64,000 bases of DNA, taken from positions 806,001 to 870,000 of the forward strand of contig CAWDDE010000001.1 in the NCBI GenBank assembly GCA_963801055.1, read 5' to 3'. Below the pieces are notes generated by a model. That model did no database searches. It saw nothing but the letters and a program-made list of their open reading frames with translations, and was not told the DNA's origin. The stretch is from DASUPK01 sp963801055. Lineage in GTDB: Bacteria; Actinomycetota; Thermoleophilia; Solirubrobacterales; 70-9. This document shows, one piece after another, positions 49,619 to 58,129 of this stretch. The first letter of the stretch is position 1. Each line of letters opens with the position of its first letter. Both the position numbers and the translations under genes were made by a program.

Positions 49619-50607
49619 CAATACACGAACGCGACCGAGAGGTAGTAGCCCGCGACCACGGTGAACAGGACGGCGTCGAGGCGGTCGATCAGGCCTCCGT
49701 GGGGGCCGAAGAGGCTGCCGGTGTCCTTGGCGCCGAGGTCGCGCTTCAGCATCGAGGCGAACAGGTCGCCGATCGGCGCGATCACGGCGATGCACATTCC
49801 CATCAGCAGGGCGTCGATCCCCGGCAGCCAGTCCTGGTAGAGCCCCGCGAACCAGAACCCGAGCGTGGCGCCGACGAAGCCGCCGATCAGCCCCTCGAGG
49901 GTCTTGTTCGGGGAGATCCGCGGCGTGATCTTGCGCGAGCCGAACAGACGGCCGGCTCCGTAAGCGGCGGTGTCGCTGAGGAAGGTTGCGACGAGCACGT
50001 CGATCAGCAGGGCGCCGCCGTGCAGCGGGAGATCGCGCAGGAGCACGGCGTGCGAGAACCCAATTCCCATCCAGGCGACGCCGAGCACGGTGAAGGCGAT
50101 CGAGGTGGTGATGAGCTCGTGCGAGCGGCGGACGGCCGCGAATACGAAGGCGCCGGGGAAGAGCGCGGCGAAGACGAGCAGGATCTGGAAGGAGCTGCCG
50201 TAGTGGGCCGCGATCACCATGCCGGCGACCGTGAGATACCCCGGCAACAGGATCGGCCGGATCGACGCCGCCATGCGGAAGAACTCGCGTAGGCCGAGGA
50301 CCCCGAGCATGATCATCGCGAGCATGAAGACGGTCCCGCCGATACCGACGATCGCGATCGCGAAGGCGATCCAGGGGATCGCGACCACCACCCGCGAGGT
50401 GGTCTCCGACATCTCCGGGACGAGCCGCTGCAGGGGGGAACGAGCCGGCGGTGCCGGTTCCCGCACGACCTCCGCTTCCGGCTCCTCGAGGTCGAGCAGG
50501 TCGTCGGGGTCGGGCAGGAAGCTTCGCTCCCTCCTCTCCTCCCTCTCCCTTTCCTCGCGTTCCCGCCCGAACTGGAACGAGGGCGGGTCGAGGTCCTCGA
50601 TCGTCAC
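49618..50607 (-). CDS. cdsA: Phosphatidate cytidylyltransferase
   Basis: CdsA makes CDP-diacylglycerol, the precursor of all phospholipids. The family signature S-x3-R-x5-KD-x11-GG-x2-DR is complete: SMLKRDLGAKDTGSLFGPHGG then LIDRLD near the C-terminus. About seven or eight membrane helices follow a charged N-terminal region of about 60 residues (REREEREREERRERS), which is longer than in most CdsA proteins. GTG 50607 overlaps the uppS stop (GTGA). Confidence 0.94.
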   Translation of the reverse strand: MTIEDLDPPSFQFGREREEREREERRERSFLPDPDDLLDLEEPEAEVVREPAPPARSPLQRLVPEMSETTSRVVVAIPWIAFAIAIVGIGGTVFMLAMIMLGVLGLREFFRMAASIRPILLPGYLTVAGMVIAAHYGSSFQILLVFAALFPGAFVFAAVRRSHELITTSIAFTVLGVAWMGIGFSHAVLLRDLPLHGGALLIDVLVATFLSDTAAYGAGRLFGSRKITPRISPNKTLEGLIGGFVGATLGFWFAGLYQDWLPGIDALLMGMCIAVIAPIGDLFASMLKRDLGAKDTGSLFGPHGGLIDRLDAVLFTVVAGYYLSVAFVY

Positions 50608-51269
50608 TGCCTCGCCCCGAAACGCCGCTCGCGCTCCTCGTAGGTGGCCAGCGCGGCCTGGAAAGCCTCCCGGGTGAAGTCCGGCCAGAGCTCCTCCCGG
50701 AAGACGAACTCCGAATAGGCGCACTGCCAGAGCAGGTAGTTCGAGATCCGCTGCTCGCCGCCGGTCCGGATCAGCAGGTCGGGATCGTGCATCTCCGGCG
50801 CGTAGAGGTTGTGACGGAACTCCTCCTCCCCTCCCCCGCCGTAGGTGGCCGCTGCGTCGAGAATCTCGGCCCGGCCGCCGTAGTTGAAGGCGACGAACAG
50901 CGTGATCCGCTCGTTGCGCGCGGTCTCGGCCTCGGCCCAGTCCATGCGTCCGGTGAGCTCCTCGCTGATCCCTTCCCGACGGCCGATGAAGCGCATACGG
51001 ACGCCCTCCTCCTTGAGCTCCGGCGTCTCGCCGTCGATCCGGTCGGCGAACATCGCCATCAGGCCGTCGACCTCCTCTCGCGGCCGCGTCCAGTTCTCGG
51101 TCGAGAAGGAGTAGACGGTGAGCTCCTTGATTCCGAACTCCACGGCGTCGCGAAGGCGCTCCCGGACGACGTCCGCGCCCGTGCGGTGGCCCTCGATCAC
51201 GGGCAGGCCTCGCTGTTTAGCCCAGCGCCCATTCCCGTCGGTGATGATCGCGACGTAGTCGGCTGGCAT
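50604..51269 (-). CDS. uppS: Isoprenyl (undecaprenyl) diphosphate synthase
   Basis: This cis-prenyltransferase builds the C55 carrier for cell-wall synthesis. The catalytic Asp lies in IITDGNGRWAKQRGLP (most bacteria have MDGNGRWA), with GHRTGADVVRE, YSFSTENWTRP, and the allylic-binding TGGEQRISNYLLWQ-AYSEF motif. The length of 221 is short but within family range. ATG 51269. It sits between frr and cdsA, the usual order. Confidence 0.95.
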   Translation of the reverse strand: MPADYVAIITDGNGRWAKQRGLPVIEGHRTGADVVRERLRDAVEFGIKELTVYSFSTENWTRPREEVDGLMAMFADRIDGETPELKEEGVRMRFIGRREGISEELTGRMDWAEAETARNERITLFVAFNYGGRAEILDAAATYGGGGEEEFRHNLYAPEMHDPDLLIRTGGEQRISNYLLWQCAYSEFVFREELWPDFTREAFQAALATYEERERRFGARQ

Positions 51270-51296
51270 CAGGAGGACCTCCAGGCCCAGCCGTGG

Positions 51297-51866
51297 CTAG
51301 ACCTCGAGGATCTCCTCCTCTTTGCCCTTGAGAAGGGAGTCGATCTCCCCGATCGCCGCGTCGGTCTGCTTCTGAAGCTCCGTCTCGCCGTGGTGCTCCT
51401 CGTCCGAGCCGGCCTCGCCCTCCTTCTTCAGCTCGCGCAGGTCCTGCATCACATCGCGGCGGATGTTGCGCACCGCGACCCTGCCCTGTTCGGCGACCCC
51501 GTGGACGACCTTGACCAGCTCCTTGCGCCGCTCCTCGGTCAGCTCGGGGATCTGCAGCCGGATCACGTTGCCGTCGTTAGAGGGGGTGAGCCCGAGGTCG
51601 GACTCCATCACGGCCTTCTCGATGGTCGAGATCGACGACTTGTCGTAGGGCGTCACCGTCAGCATTCGTGCATCGGTCGCCGCCACCTGCGCCAGCTGCT
51701 GCAGGGGTGTCTGCGCTCCGTAGTAGTCGACGTTGAGCCGGTCGAGGAGGTGCGGCGAGGCCCGGCCGGTGCGCACCGTGGCCAGCTCGTTGCGGGTCGC
51801 GTCGACGGACTTCTGCATCCGCTCCTTGGCGTCCGCGAGCAGCTCGTCGATCATCTCGATCGTCAT
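51297..51866 (-). CDS. frr: Ribosome recycling factor
   Basis: RRF works with EF-G to split ribosomes after termination. The two-domain helical protein shows VRTGRASPHLLDRLNVDYYGAQTPLQQLAQV, MLTVTPYDKSSISTIEKAV, LTEERRKELVKVVHGVAEQGRVAVRNIRRD, all standard. The length of 189 is normal. ATG 51866 overlaps the pyrH stop by four bases (ATGA). Confidence 0.97.
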   Translation of the reverse strand: MTIEMIDELLADAKERMQKSVDATRNELATVRTGRASPHLLDRLNVDYYGAQTPLQQLAQVAATDARMLTVTPYDKSSISTIEKAVMESDLGLTPSNDGNVIRLQIPELTEERRKELVKVVHGVAEQGRVAVRNIRRDVMQDLRELKKEGEAGSDEEHHGETELQKQTDAAIGEIDSLLKGKEEEILEV

Positions 51867-52618
51867 GTACGCACCTTGGGTGCCGGCTCGGTTGCGGGCT
51901 TGCTCGACACCAAAGTCCCGACCCTCTCTCCGCTGGCGAGCCTATCTATGTTGCGTTCGTCGGCCATGTTGAAGACGTAGATGGGCAGGTCGTTGTCCAT
52001 GCAGAGCGAGAGGGCGGTCGAGTCCATCACCCGCAGGCCGCGTTCGATTGCTTGGCGGTGGCTGATCTCCGGCAGGAACTCGGCGGTCGGGTCGATCGAG
52101 GGATCAGCCGTATAGACGCCCTCCACGCCGTTCTTCGCCATCAGGATCGCCTCCGCGTGGATCTCGAGGGCTCGCAGGGCGGCGGCGGTATCGGTGGTGA
52201 AGAACGGGTTGCCGGTGCCGGCCGCGAAGATCACCGCCCGGCCCTTCTCCAGATGGCGAATCGCGCGGCGGCGGATGTAGGGCTCGGCCACCTCGGTGAC
52301 CGCCATCGCCGAGAGCACACGGGTGTCCACGCCCACCTTCTCCAGCGCGTCCTGGAGAGTGAGCGCGTTGAGCACGGTGGCGAGCATGCCCATGTAGTCG
52401 GCGGTGGCCCTGTCCATTCCCTCCGCCGCACCCTCGAGGCCACGGTAGATGTTCCCGGCGCCGACCACGATCGCGACCTCGACCTCGCGGTCGCGGACCT
52501 CGCGGACCTGGTTCGCGATCCGCTCGATCTGGGTCGGGTCGGTGCCGTAGTCGAGGTCGCCCATCAGTGCCTCCCCGGAGAGCTTCAGCAGGATCCGGCT
52601 GAACTGAGCCGAGGCCAA
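51863..52618 (-). CDS. pyrH: UMP kinase
   Basis: PyrH phosphorylates UMP and belongs to the amino-acid kinase fold. Motifs: LLKLSGEALMGD at the N-terminus, VAIVVGAGNIYRG, ATADYMGMLATVLNALTLQDALE and FAAGTGNPFFTTDTAAALRA. The length of 251 is normal. ATG 52618 lies five bases after the tsf stop, in the rpsB operon. Confidence 0.97.
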   Translation of the reverse strand: MASAQFSRILLKLSGEALMGDLDYGTDPTQIERIANQVREVRDREVEVAIVVGAGNIYRGLEGAAEGMDRATADYMGMLATVLNALTLQDALEKVGVDTRVLSAMAVTEVAEPYIRRRAIRHLEKGRAVIFAAGTGNPFFTTDTAAALRALEIHAEAILMAKNGVEGVYTADPSIDPTAEFLPEISHRQAIERGLRVMDSTALSLCMDNDLPIYVFNMADERNIDRLASGERVGTLVSSKPATEPAPKVRT

Positions 52619-52623
52619 TTGGC

Positions 52624-53229
52624 CTACTCCTGCCCCACCTCGAAGCGCGCGAAGCGGGCGATCCGGACGTTCTCGCCGGTGTTCGCCGCGACCTCAGTGC
52701 GCAGATCCTCGATCGTCTTGCCCTGATAGCGCTCCTCGTTGAAGTGCTTCTGGTCGAGCAGGACGATCTCGGATGCCCACTTGCGGAGCTGGCCCTCGAC
52801 GATCTTCTCGACCACCTCTTCCGGCTTGCCGTCGGCCCTCGCCTTCTCCTCGAGGATCCGCCGCTCGTTGGCGACGTCCTCGTCAGGGATGTCCTCGAAG
52901 GAGACGTGCTCTGGGTTCATCGCGGTCACGTGGATCGCCACTTGGCGCGCGAACGCCCTGAAGTCCTCATTGCGGGCCACGAAATCCGTCTCGGACTGGA
53001 CCTCGACCAGGGCTCCCTTGCGCCCGTCCGCGTGGACGTAAGAGGCGATCACTCCCTCCTCAGTGCCGCGGCCGCTGCGCTTGGCTGCCGAGGCGGCGCC
53101 CTTCTTGCGGAGGATCTCGATCGCCTTCTGCTCGTCGCCCTCCGCCTCCTCGAGCGCGTTCTTGACGTCCATCATCGGCGCCCCAGTGCGCTCGCGAAGG
53201 GCCTTCACGTCGGCTGCCGAAACCGCCAT
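52624..53229 (-). CDS. tsf: Elongation factor Ts, short form
   Basis: EF-Ts recycles EF-Tu by releasing GDP. The N-terminal UBA-like domain (VKALRERTGAPMMDVKNALEEAEGDEQKAIEILR) is followed by one core subdomain (GALVEVQSETDFVARNEDFRAFARQVA). The length of 201 indicates the short Thermus-like form with a single core subdomain, common in deep actinobacteria. It overlaps the rpsB stop by one base. Confidence 0.96.
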   Translation of the reverse strand: MAVSAADVKALRERTGAPMMDVKNALEEAEGDEQKAIEILRKKGAASAAKRSGRGTEEGVIASYVHADGRKGALVEVQSETDFVARNEDFRAFARQVAIHVTAMNPEHVSFEDIPDEDVANERRILEEKARADGKPEEVVEKIVEGQLRKWASEIVLLDQKHFNEERYQGKTIEDLRTEVAANTGENVRIARFARFEVGQE

Positions 53230-54242
53230 CAGGATTCACCCCCGCTCTTCGCCGGCGCTGGTTCCTGCGCCTTCTCCTGCGGTTGCGGCACCTCCGCCGC
53301 CGCCTCCCGGTTCGCCTCTGCCTGGTCCCCCTGTCGATCGTGGGCGACCTCTCCGGCGGGCTGTGGCTGAGGTATCTCGGACGCAGCCTCGCGCTGGGAC
53401 GCGGCCTCCTTGGCGGCCGCCGCCTGCTCGGCCTCCTGTCGCGCCTTCTCCTCCGCCTCCTGTCGCGCCTTTTCCTCGGCCTCGCGGCGCTGGCGCTCTT
53501 CCTCCTCGCGGCGCTTTCGCTCCTCCTCCTCTGCCCGGCGGCGAGCCTCCTCCTCGCGCCACTTCGCGGCGGCACCCTCGATCGCGGTGCCGAGCGTGCC
53601 CACGATGAGCTCGCAGGAGCGGATCGCGTCGTCGTTGCCCGGGATGACGTAGTCGACGGGGGTCGGGTCGCAGTTCGTGTCGACCAGGCCGATGATCGGG
53701 ATCTCGAGGCGCTCGGCCTCCCGCAGCGCGATCTCCTCGGTCTTCAGGTCGATGATGATCACCGCGTCCGGCAGTCGCTGCATGTCGGCGACGCCGCCGA
53801 GGTTGTACTCGAGCTTGCGCAGCTCGGCCTCCATCGACATGCGCTCCTTGGTGGGCAGCAGATCGAGGCGCCCAGCCTCCTGCAGCTCGCGCAGCTCGTG
53901 CAGCCGCTGGATCCGCTTTCGGATCGTGTTGAAGTTGGTCAGCAGGCCGCCCAGCCAGCGCCGGTTCACATACGGCATCTCGCAGCGCTCGGCCCAGTGC
54001 TGGATCGAGTCGCGGGCCTGCTTCTTGGTGCCGGCGAAGAGGACGACTCCGCCCTTCGCCGCGACCTCGGTGACGAACTGCGTGGCCTGCTTTAGCAACT
54101 CCTCCGTTTGGAGGAGGTCGATGATGTGAATCCCCTCCCGCTCTCCGTAGATGAAGCGGCGCATGCGCGGGTTCCAGCGCCGCGTCTGGTGGCCGAAATG
54201 AACTCCAGCCTCCAGCAGCTCCTTGATGCCTACGTCGGCCAT
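53229..54242 (-). CDS. rpsB: 30S ribosomal protein S2 with long C-terminal tail
   Basis: The S2 core (residues 1-228) is standard: LLEAGVHFGHQTRRWNPRM, FAGTKKQARDSI, YVNRRWLGGLLTNF, PVDYVIPGNDDAIRS. After that comes an extension of about 107 residues, first a charged helix with repeated Ala/Glu/Arg (EEEARRRAEEEERKRREEEE), then a Pro/Gln/Ala-rich end. Many S2 proteins end near 250, so this tail is long. A TACAAT promoter-like element lies about 113 bases upstream. Confidence 0.97.
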   Translation of the reverse strand: MADVGIKELLEAGVHFGHQTRRWNPRMRRFIYGEREGIHIIDLLQTEELLKQATQFVTEVAAKGGVVLFAGTKKQARDSIQHWAERCEMPYVNRRWLGGLLTNFNTIRKRIQRLHELRELQEAGRLDLLPTKERMSMEAELRKLEYNLGGVADMQRLPDAVIIIDLKTEEIALREAERLEIPIIGLVDTNCDPTPVDYVIPGNDDAIRSCELIVGTLGTAIEGAAAKWREEEARRRAEEEERKRREEEERQRREAEEKARQEAEEKARQEAEQAAAAKEAASQREAASEIPQPQPAGEVAHDRQGDQAEANREAAAEVPQPQEKAQEPAPAKSGGES

Positions 54243-54355
54243 CTGCCCTTCCTATCGCTTGTTGTGTTCATTGCCCCGCCTTGGCTTCGGGGACCCGGCT
54301 GACCCGGGCAGCGTCCCGCCACCATTCGGCGAGGGTTGGGTGCAAAGTCCGCGGG

Positions 54356-54361
54356 ATTGTA
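54356..54361 (-). promoter_or_regulatory. Putative -10 of the rpsB operon
   Basis: TACAAT on the minus strand, the best -10 match in the 250-base gap upstream of rpsB. It would give a leader of about 105-110 bases. A -35 hexamer is not clear because that region overlaps the hairpin of the previous operon. Confidence 0.5.
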
Positions 54362-54367
54362 GGCCCT

Positions 54368-54383
54368 GAGCCGTTTCCGGCTC
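54368..54383 (-). terminator. Hairpin after the lspA-rluD operon
   Basis: GAGCCG-GAAA-CGGCTC on the minus strand, a six-bp stem with a GAAA tetraloop, and further pairing of flanking GGCCCT and GGGGCC. It lies between the rluD stop and the rpsB promoter. Confidence 0.55.
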
Positions 54384-54492
54384 CTTGCAGGGGCCATCAG
54401 GGCCCGCCTACACCGCGTCAGGTGGGCTTGTCCGGCGGATCTGGCGACTTTCTTGCGGTATGCGCAGGTAACGCGCCAACCCGCTGCCCTCC

Positions 54493-55179
54493 TCAGCCCG
54501 GGTTCCGTCTTGCGCGCTCGAGAGCGGCCTCCAGGTCCTCGGGCAACTCGGAGGTGAACTCGAGCTGCTCACCGGTTCGGGGGTGCGTGAAGCTGAGGCG
54601 CGAGGCGTGCAGGAACTGGCGCCTGAGGCCATGGCGGCCGCGGGTGCCGTACTCGGGGTCGCCCGCCACGGGATGGTTGATCGCGGCGAAATGAACACGG
54701 ATCTGGTGGGTGCGGCCCGTCTCGAGGCGGGCGTTGACGAGGGTGTCGGCGGGGAGAGTCTCGATCACCTCGAAGTGGGTGCGCGCCTCCCGCGAGGCGG
54801 TTCCCTGGACCGCCATACGCGTACGGCGGCGCCGGTGCCTGCCGAGGGGGGCGTCGATCGTGCCCGTGCGGCTACCCAGGTGGCCCTCGACCAGGGCCAT
54901 GTACTCGCGGACCACCTCGCGGGCCTTCACCATCCGAGACAGGGCCCTGTGCGCCTCGTCGTTCCGGGCGACGAGCATAAGCCCCGAGGTGTCCTTGTCG
55001 AGCCGGTGGACGATGCCCGGCCTGCCGCCCTCTCCCCCGCCCGCGATCCCCTCCATCAGGTCCACCAGCGTCTCGCCGCTATGCGAGGGAGCGGAGTGGA
55101 CGACCAGGCCGGCCGGCTTCTCGATCACCACGAGGTCTTCGTCGAGGTGGACGATCAGGCGCTCGGCCTCGGGCCTCAC
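54493..55179 (-). CDS. RluD-like pseudouridine synthase lacking the S4 domain
   Basis: The catalytic domain is complete: LVVIEKPAGLVVH, IVHRLDKDTSGLMLVARND (catalytic Asp), YMALVEGHL, GRTHQIRVHFAAINHPVAGDPEYG and RQFLHASRLSFTHP. RluD/RluC usually begin with an S4 RNA-binding domain of about 70 residues, which is absent here: GTG 55179 overlaps the lspA stop by four bases and nothing S4-like precedes it. The target is probably 23S rRNA, but RluA- or TruC-type targets are possible. 228 residues. Confidence 0.88.
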   Translation of the reverse strand: MRPEAERLIVHLDEDLVVIEKPAGLVVHSAPSHSGETLVDLMEGIAGGGEGGRPGIVHRLDKDTSGLMLVARNDEAHRALSRMVKAREVVREYMALVEGHLGSRTGTIDAPLGRHRRRRTRMAVQGTASREARTHFEVIETLPADTLVNARLETGRTHQIRVHFAAINHPVAGDPEYGTRGRHGLRRQFLHASRLSFTHPRTGEQLEFTSELPEDLEAALERARRNPG

Positions 55180-55649
55180 GAGCGCTTCCTCTTGCTTTCC
55201 GAGCGCTCGACGTCGAGCAGCAGCAGGAGCACCCCCGCCGTGATCGCCACGTCCGCCAGGTTGAAGGTGGGCCATAGCGGTAGGTCGATGAAGTCAGTCA
55301 CCGCCCCGTCTCGCACCCGATCGGCCAAGTTGCCGAGAGCGCCGCCGAGAAGCAGGGCGGCGGGCAGCCAGACGAGCCAGCCACCGCCTCCCCTGAACGC
55401 GAGGAAGACGAGGAGCCCGACCAGGAGCACGATCGTCGCGCCGATCAGTACCGCGGAGATGTCACCCCCGAGCCCGAAGGCGACGCCCTTGTTGCGCACG
55501 TTCTCGAAGGCCAGGAAAGGGAGCACCTCGACCCGTTCGCCTCGGTCGACGAGCGACGTGGCCAGTGCCTTGGTCCCTTGGTCGAGGGCAACGACGGCGC
55601 CGCAGGCGGCCAGCCCGGGGACGAGCAGTGGGAGAACCCTGTCACTCAA
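55176..55649 (-). CDS. lspA: Lipoprotein signal peptidase
   Basis: LspA is the aspartyl protease that removes signal peptides from prolipoproteins. Four membrane helices are visible. The catalytic aspartates are in GALGNLADRVRDGAVTDFIDL (family NxxDR) and FNLADVAI. FENVRNKGVAFG is the conserved NxGxAF motif. TTG 55649 overlaps the YggT stop (TTGA) and gives 157 residues, the usual size. The C-terminal tail is basic. Confidence 0.94.
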   Translation of the reverse strand: MSDRVLPLLVPGLAACGAVVALDQGTKALATSLVDRGERVEVLPFLAFENVRNKGVAFGLGGDISAVLIGATIVLLVGLLVFLAFRGGGGWLVWLPAALLLGGALGNLADRVRDGAVTDFIDLPLWPTFNLADVAITAGVLLLLLDVERSESKRKRS

Positions 55650-55951
55650 CCGGCAATCAGCGCCACGACCACGCGCCAGACGATGCTGAGGACGATGATC
55701 GCCAGGATCGGGCTGATGTCGATCGCGAAGCCGCCTCCACCGAGCGGCGGGATCACGCGGCGGAAGATGTTCAGATAGGGGTCCACCACCTGGTGGACGA
55801 AGTCGACGCTCGTCCGCAGCCACGGGTAGTACGGCATCCGGGGGATCCAGGAGAGCAGGATCCGGATGAAGATCAGGATGAAATAGACGAGGAACACGGC
55901 GCTGACGTAGTCGGCGACGTCATCGCGCGTGATCGCGAGCCAGAAGCTCAC
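55646..55951 (-). CDS. YggT family membrane protein
   Basis: A 101-residue protein with two hydrophobic regions (about 14-36 and 72-100) around the conserved loop RILLSWIPRMPYYPWLR and VDPYLNIFRRVIPPLGG. YggT proteins are found next to sepF and proC in many Gram-positives and may help division or osmotic response. The molecular function is unknown. It overlaps proC by four bases (ATGA) and lspA likewise, so the row is translationally coupled. Confidence 0.93.
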   Translation of the reverse strand: MSFWLAITRDDVADYVSAVFLVYFILIFIRILLSWIPRMPYYPWLRTSVDFVHQVVDPYLNIFRRVIPPLGGGGFAIDISPILAIIVLSIVWRVVVALIAG

Positions 55952-56727
55952 CTGCGTGCCCTTGTCAGCGAGGCGTCCACCGCCGCGAGCAGCGCTTCCC
56001 GGAAGTGCCGCTCATCGAGCGCCTTGAGGCCGGCCTCGGTCATCCCGCCTGGCGAGGCCACCGCCTGCTTGAGCTCGGCCGGCTCACGCAGCTCGAGCAG
56101 TCCGCCCGTGGCGCTCATTGAGCGCGCGACCATCCGCTTCGCCTGGTCGGTGGTCAGGCCCTCCTTCACGCCGGCCTCCACGAGGACCTCAGCCATCAGG
56201 GCGAGGTAGCCGGGCGAGCAGCCCATGATCGCCGTCGCCGCGTCGATCAGCTCCTCGTCGAGCTCGATCACCTCGCCGACCAGGCCGAGTAGCTTCGCCG
56301 CCCGCCCTCGCTCTGTCTCACCGACGGTCCCTCCGTAGACGACGCAGAGGACGGCCTGGCGGATCTGCGCGCCGAGGTTGGGCATGACTCGAATCAGGTC
56401 GATCCCGGGAAGTGACTCGTGGAGGGTCTCTAGCGAGGTGCCCGCCAGGATCGAGAGCACCGGGGTGCCGGCCTGAACCAGGTCCGGCGCCACCTCGTCG
56501 AGGACATTCGGCTTGACGGCCAGGATGACGAGATCTGAACTGTCGGCAAGGGCGAGATTTCCCTCGATCGCCTCGCCCCCCACCGCCCCGGCGAGCGTTC
56601 TGGCTCGCTGGGGCTCCGCGTCTGCGAACAGCATCGCCTCCGGGGCGTCCGGCTCACCTTCGGCCGCGGCCCAGCCGCGAGCGAGCCCGCCGGCCATGTT
56701 CCCGGAGCCCACGAAGCCGACCCTCAT
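55948..56727 (-). CDS. proC: Pyrroline-5-carboxylate reductase
   Basis: ProC reduces P5C to proline with NAD(P)H. The Rossmann motif is VGFVGSGNMAGGLARG, with the central LVILAVKPNVLDEVAP and the C-terminal helical dimer domain ending TEAGLKALDERHFREALLAAVDAS (usual family position). GCSPGYLALMAEVLVEAGVKEGL is the conserved substrate region. The length of 259 is normal. ATG 56727. Confidence 0.95.
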   Translation of the reverse strand: MRVGFVGSGNMAGGLARGWAAAEGEPDAPEAMLFADAEPQRARTLAGAVGGEAIEGNLALADSSDLVILAVKPNVLDEVAPDLVQAGTPVLSILAGTSLETLHESLPGIDLIRVMPNLGAQIRQAVLCVVYGGTVGETERGRAAKLLGLVGEVIELDEELIDAATAIMGCSPGYLALMAEVLVEAGVKEGLTTDQAKRMVARSMSATGGLLELREPAELKQAVASPGGMTEAGLKALDERHFREALLAAVDASLTRARR

Positions 56728-56810
56728 GGCCGGGAACTCTATTCGCAGGCCTGACGGGCCCCGGTCTCGCGCGACACGACCGTGGCGGCGCTGCGACGAA
56801 CCGACGACCG

Positions 56811-57395
56811 CTAGGACTGGTTGAAGAAGCCGCCCTCGAGGATGCGCGCCTTTTCCTCGGCCGACACCTCGACATCCTCGGGCGTGAGCAGGAAGATCCC
56901 CTGCGCGATCCGCTGCATGCCGCCGCCTAGCGCGTAGGTCATGCCCGAGGAGAAGTCGATCAGGCGCTTGGAGAGCTCTCTGTCTGTGGACTGGAGATTG
57001 ATGATCACCGGCTTCGAGCGCTTGAACTCGTCGGCGACCTGCTGGGCGTCGTTGAAGGTGCGCGGGGTGACGACGTGCATCGACGCGACGCCTCCGCCGT
57101 TGCCCGCGGGGGCGCGGCGGCGGCCGCGGCGAGGCCGTGGCTCCTCCGCGGTGTCGTCGACCGCGCTGATGCGGCTGCGGCGTGGCGCTTCCTCGTCGCC
57201 GAAGATGTCGTCGATGTCGTCGTCCCGCCCGCGCCGGCGAGACGACCGAACGGGCTCACGAGGGGCGACGGCGGTGTCGTCGACCGTCCTCTCGCTGCCG
57301 GTATCGCCCTCGTCGTATTCGCCTTCCTCGATGTAGTCGCCCTCGACGAGGCCGAAGTACTCGAGCGCGCGTCTCCATGTATCCCTGATCGCCAT
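56811..57395 (-). CDS. sepF: Cell division protein SepF
   Basis: SepF anchors FtsZ to the membrane, the main anchor in actinobacteria that lack FtsA. The C-terminal DUF552 core (about residues 105-190) reads MHVVTPRTFNDAQQVADEFKRSKPVIINLQSTDRELSKRLIDFSSGMTYALGGGMQRIAQGIFLLTP, all standard, in short pieces. The N-terminal MAIRDTWRRALEYFGL is the membrane-binding amphipathic helix. A disordered Arg/Asp-rich linker joins them. 194 residues. Confidence 0.96.
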   Translation of the reverse strand: MAIRDTWRRALEYFGLVEGDYIEEGEYDEGDTGSERTVDDTAVAPREPVRSSRRRGRDDDIDDIFGDEEAPRRSRISAVDDTAEEPRPRRGRRRAPAGNGGGVASMHVVTPRTFNDAQQVADEFKRSKPVIINLQSTDRELSKRLIDFSSGMTYALGGGMQRIAQGIFLLTPEDVEVSAEEKARILEGGFFNQS

Positions 57396-57461
57396 CTCGG
57401 CTCAAATTCGGCTTGACGGAGGTTATTCCTCCACGCGGCGGTTTCCCGATTATGAAGCCTT

Positions 57462-57477
57462 AGCCGTCTGGACGGCT
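57462..57477 (-). terminator. Hairpin between yggS and sepF
   Basis: AGCCGTC-TG-GACGGCT, a stem of six or seven base pairs just beyond the yggS stop on the minus strand. It may terminate the pgeF-yggS pair or cut transcription into sepF. Confidence 0.4.
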
Positions 57478-57481
57478 CGGT

Positions 57482-58129
57482 TCATGCCCACAGAACCGAG
57501 CCGAGCCGGACGATCGTCGACCCCTCCTCGACGGCGACCCGCCAGTCCTGGCTGGTCCCCATCGAGAGGCGCTGGAGGCCGCGATCGCGGGCCAGTTCGG
57601 CGAGCCGCGCGAAATACGGCCGGGAGTCTTCCGGGTCCTCGGTGAAGGGCGGCATCGTCATCAGCCCCGAGACCCTGACGGGGCAGCGCTCGATGAACGC
57701 ATCGAGCTCCGCCGGTTCGATCCCGCCCTTCTCCTCCTCGCCCGAGAGGTTCACCTCGACCAGCACCTCCGTCCCCGGCGTTCCGTGGCGGCCGAGCTGC
57801 GTGAGCGCCGAGTCGGACGCGACCGAGTGAATCAGCCGCACCCGCGGCAACAGGGCCTTCACCTTGCGGCTCTGCAGGTTGCCGATGAAGTCCCAGGTGA
57901 ACCGGTCGCCCCAGCGCTCCTGCTTCTCCTCCAGGTCCTGGAGGCGGTTCTCGCCGACCAGGGTTATCCCGGCCTCAGCGAGCGCCCCCATGTCGTCGGT
58001 GCGGATGTACTTGGTCGCGGCGAGGATCTCGACCTCCGTACTCGCGGTCTCGCGGACCTCATCGAGGTTCGTGCTGATCCGCTCCGGGTCGATGTCGGTG
58101 ACCGGTTCGATCACGGCTGGTCCATCCAC
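57482..58129 (-). CDS. PLP homeostasis protein YggS/PROSC
   Basis: A single-domain TIM barrel that binds pyridoxal phosphate and buffers its level. The PLP lysine lies in EILAATKYIR, with TLVGENRLQDLEEKQE, WDFIGNLQSRKVK and the phosphate-binding LSMGTSQDWRVAVEEGSTIVRLGSVL. The length of 215 is normal. The GTG at 58129 overlaps the pgeF end by 19 bases; a GTG at 58114 would reduce this to the four-base GTGA type and is the alternative. Confidence 0.94.
   Translation of the reverse strand: MDGPAVIEPVTDIDPERISTNLDEVRETASTEVEILAATKYIRTDDMGALAEAGITLVGENRLQDLEEKQERWGDRFTWDFIGNLQSRKVKALLPRVRLIHSVASDSALTQLGRHGTPGTEVLVEVNLSGEEEKGGIEPAELDAFIERCPVRVSGLMTMPPFTEDPEDSRPYFARLAELARDRGLQRLSMGTSQDWRVAVEEGSTIVRLGSVLWA

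Noticed and set aside
50451..51980. Plus-strand ORF of 509 codons across cdsA, uppS and frr
   Set aside because: It crosses three conserved minus-strand genes. It is a GC-driven open frame.
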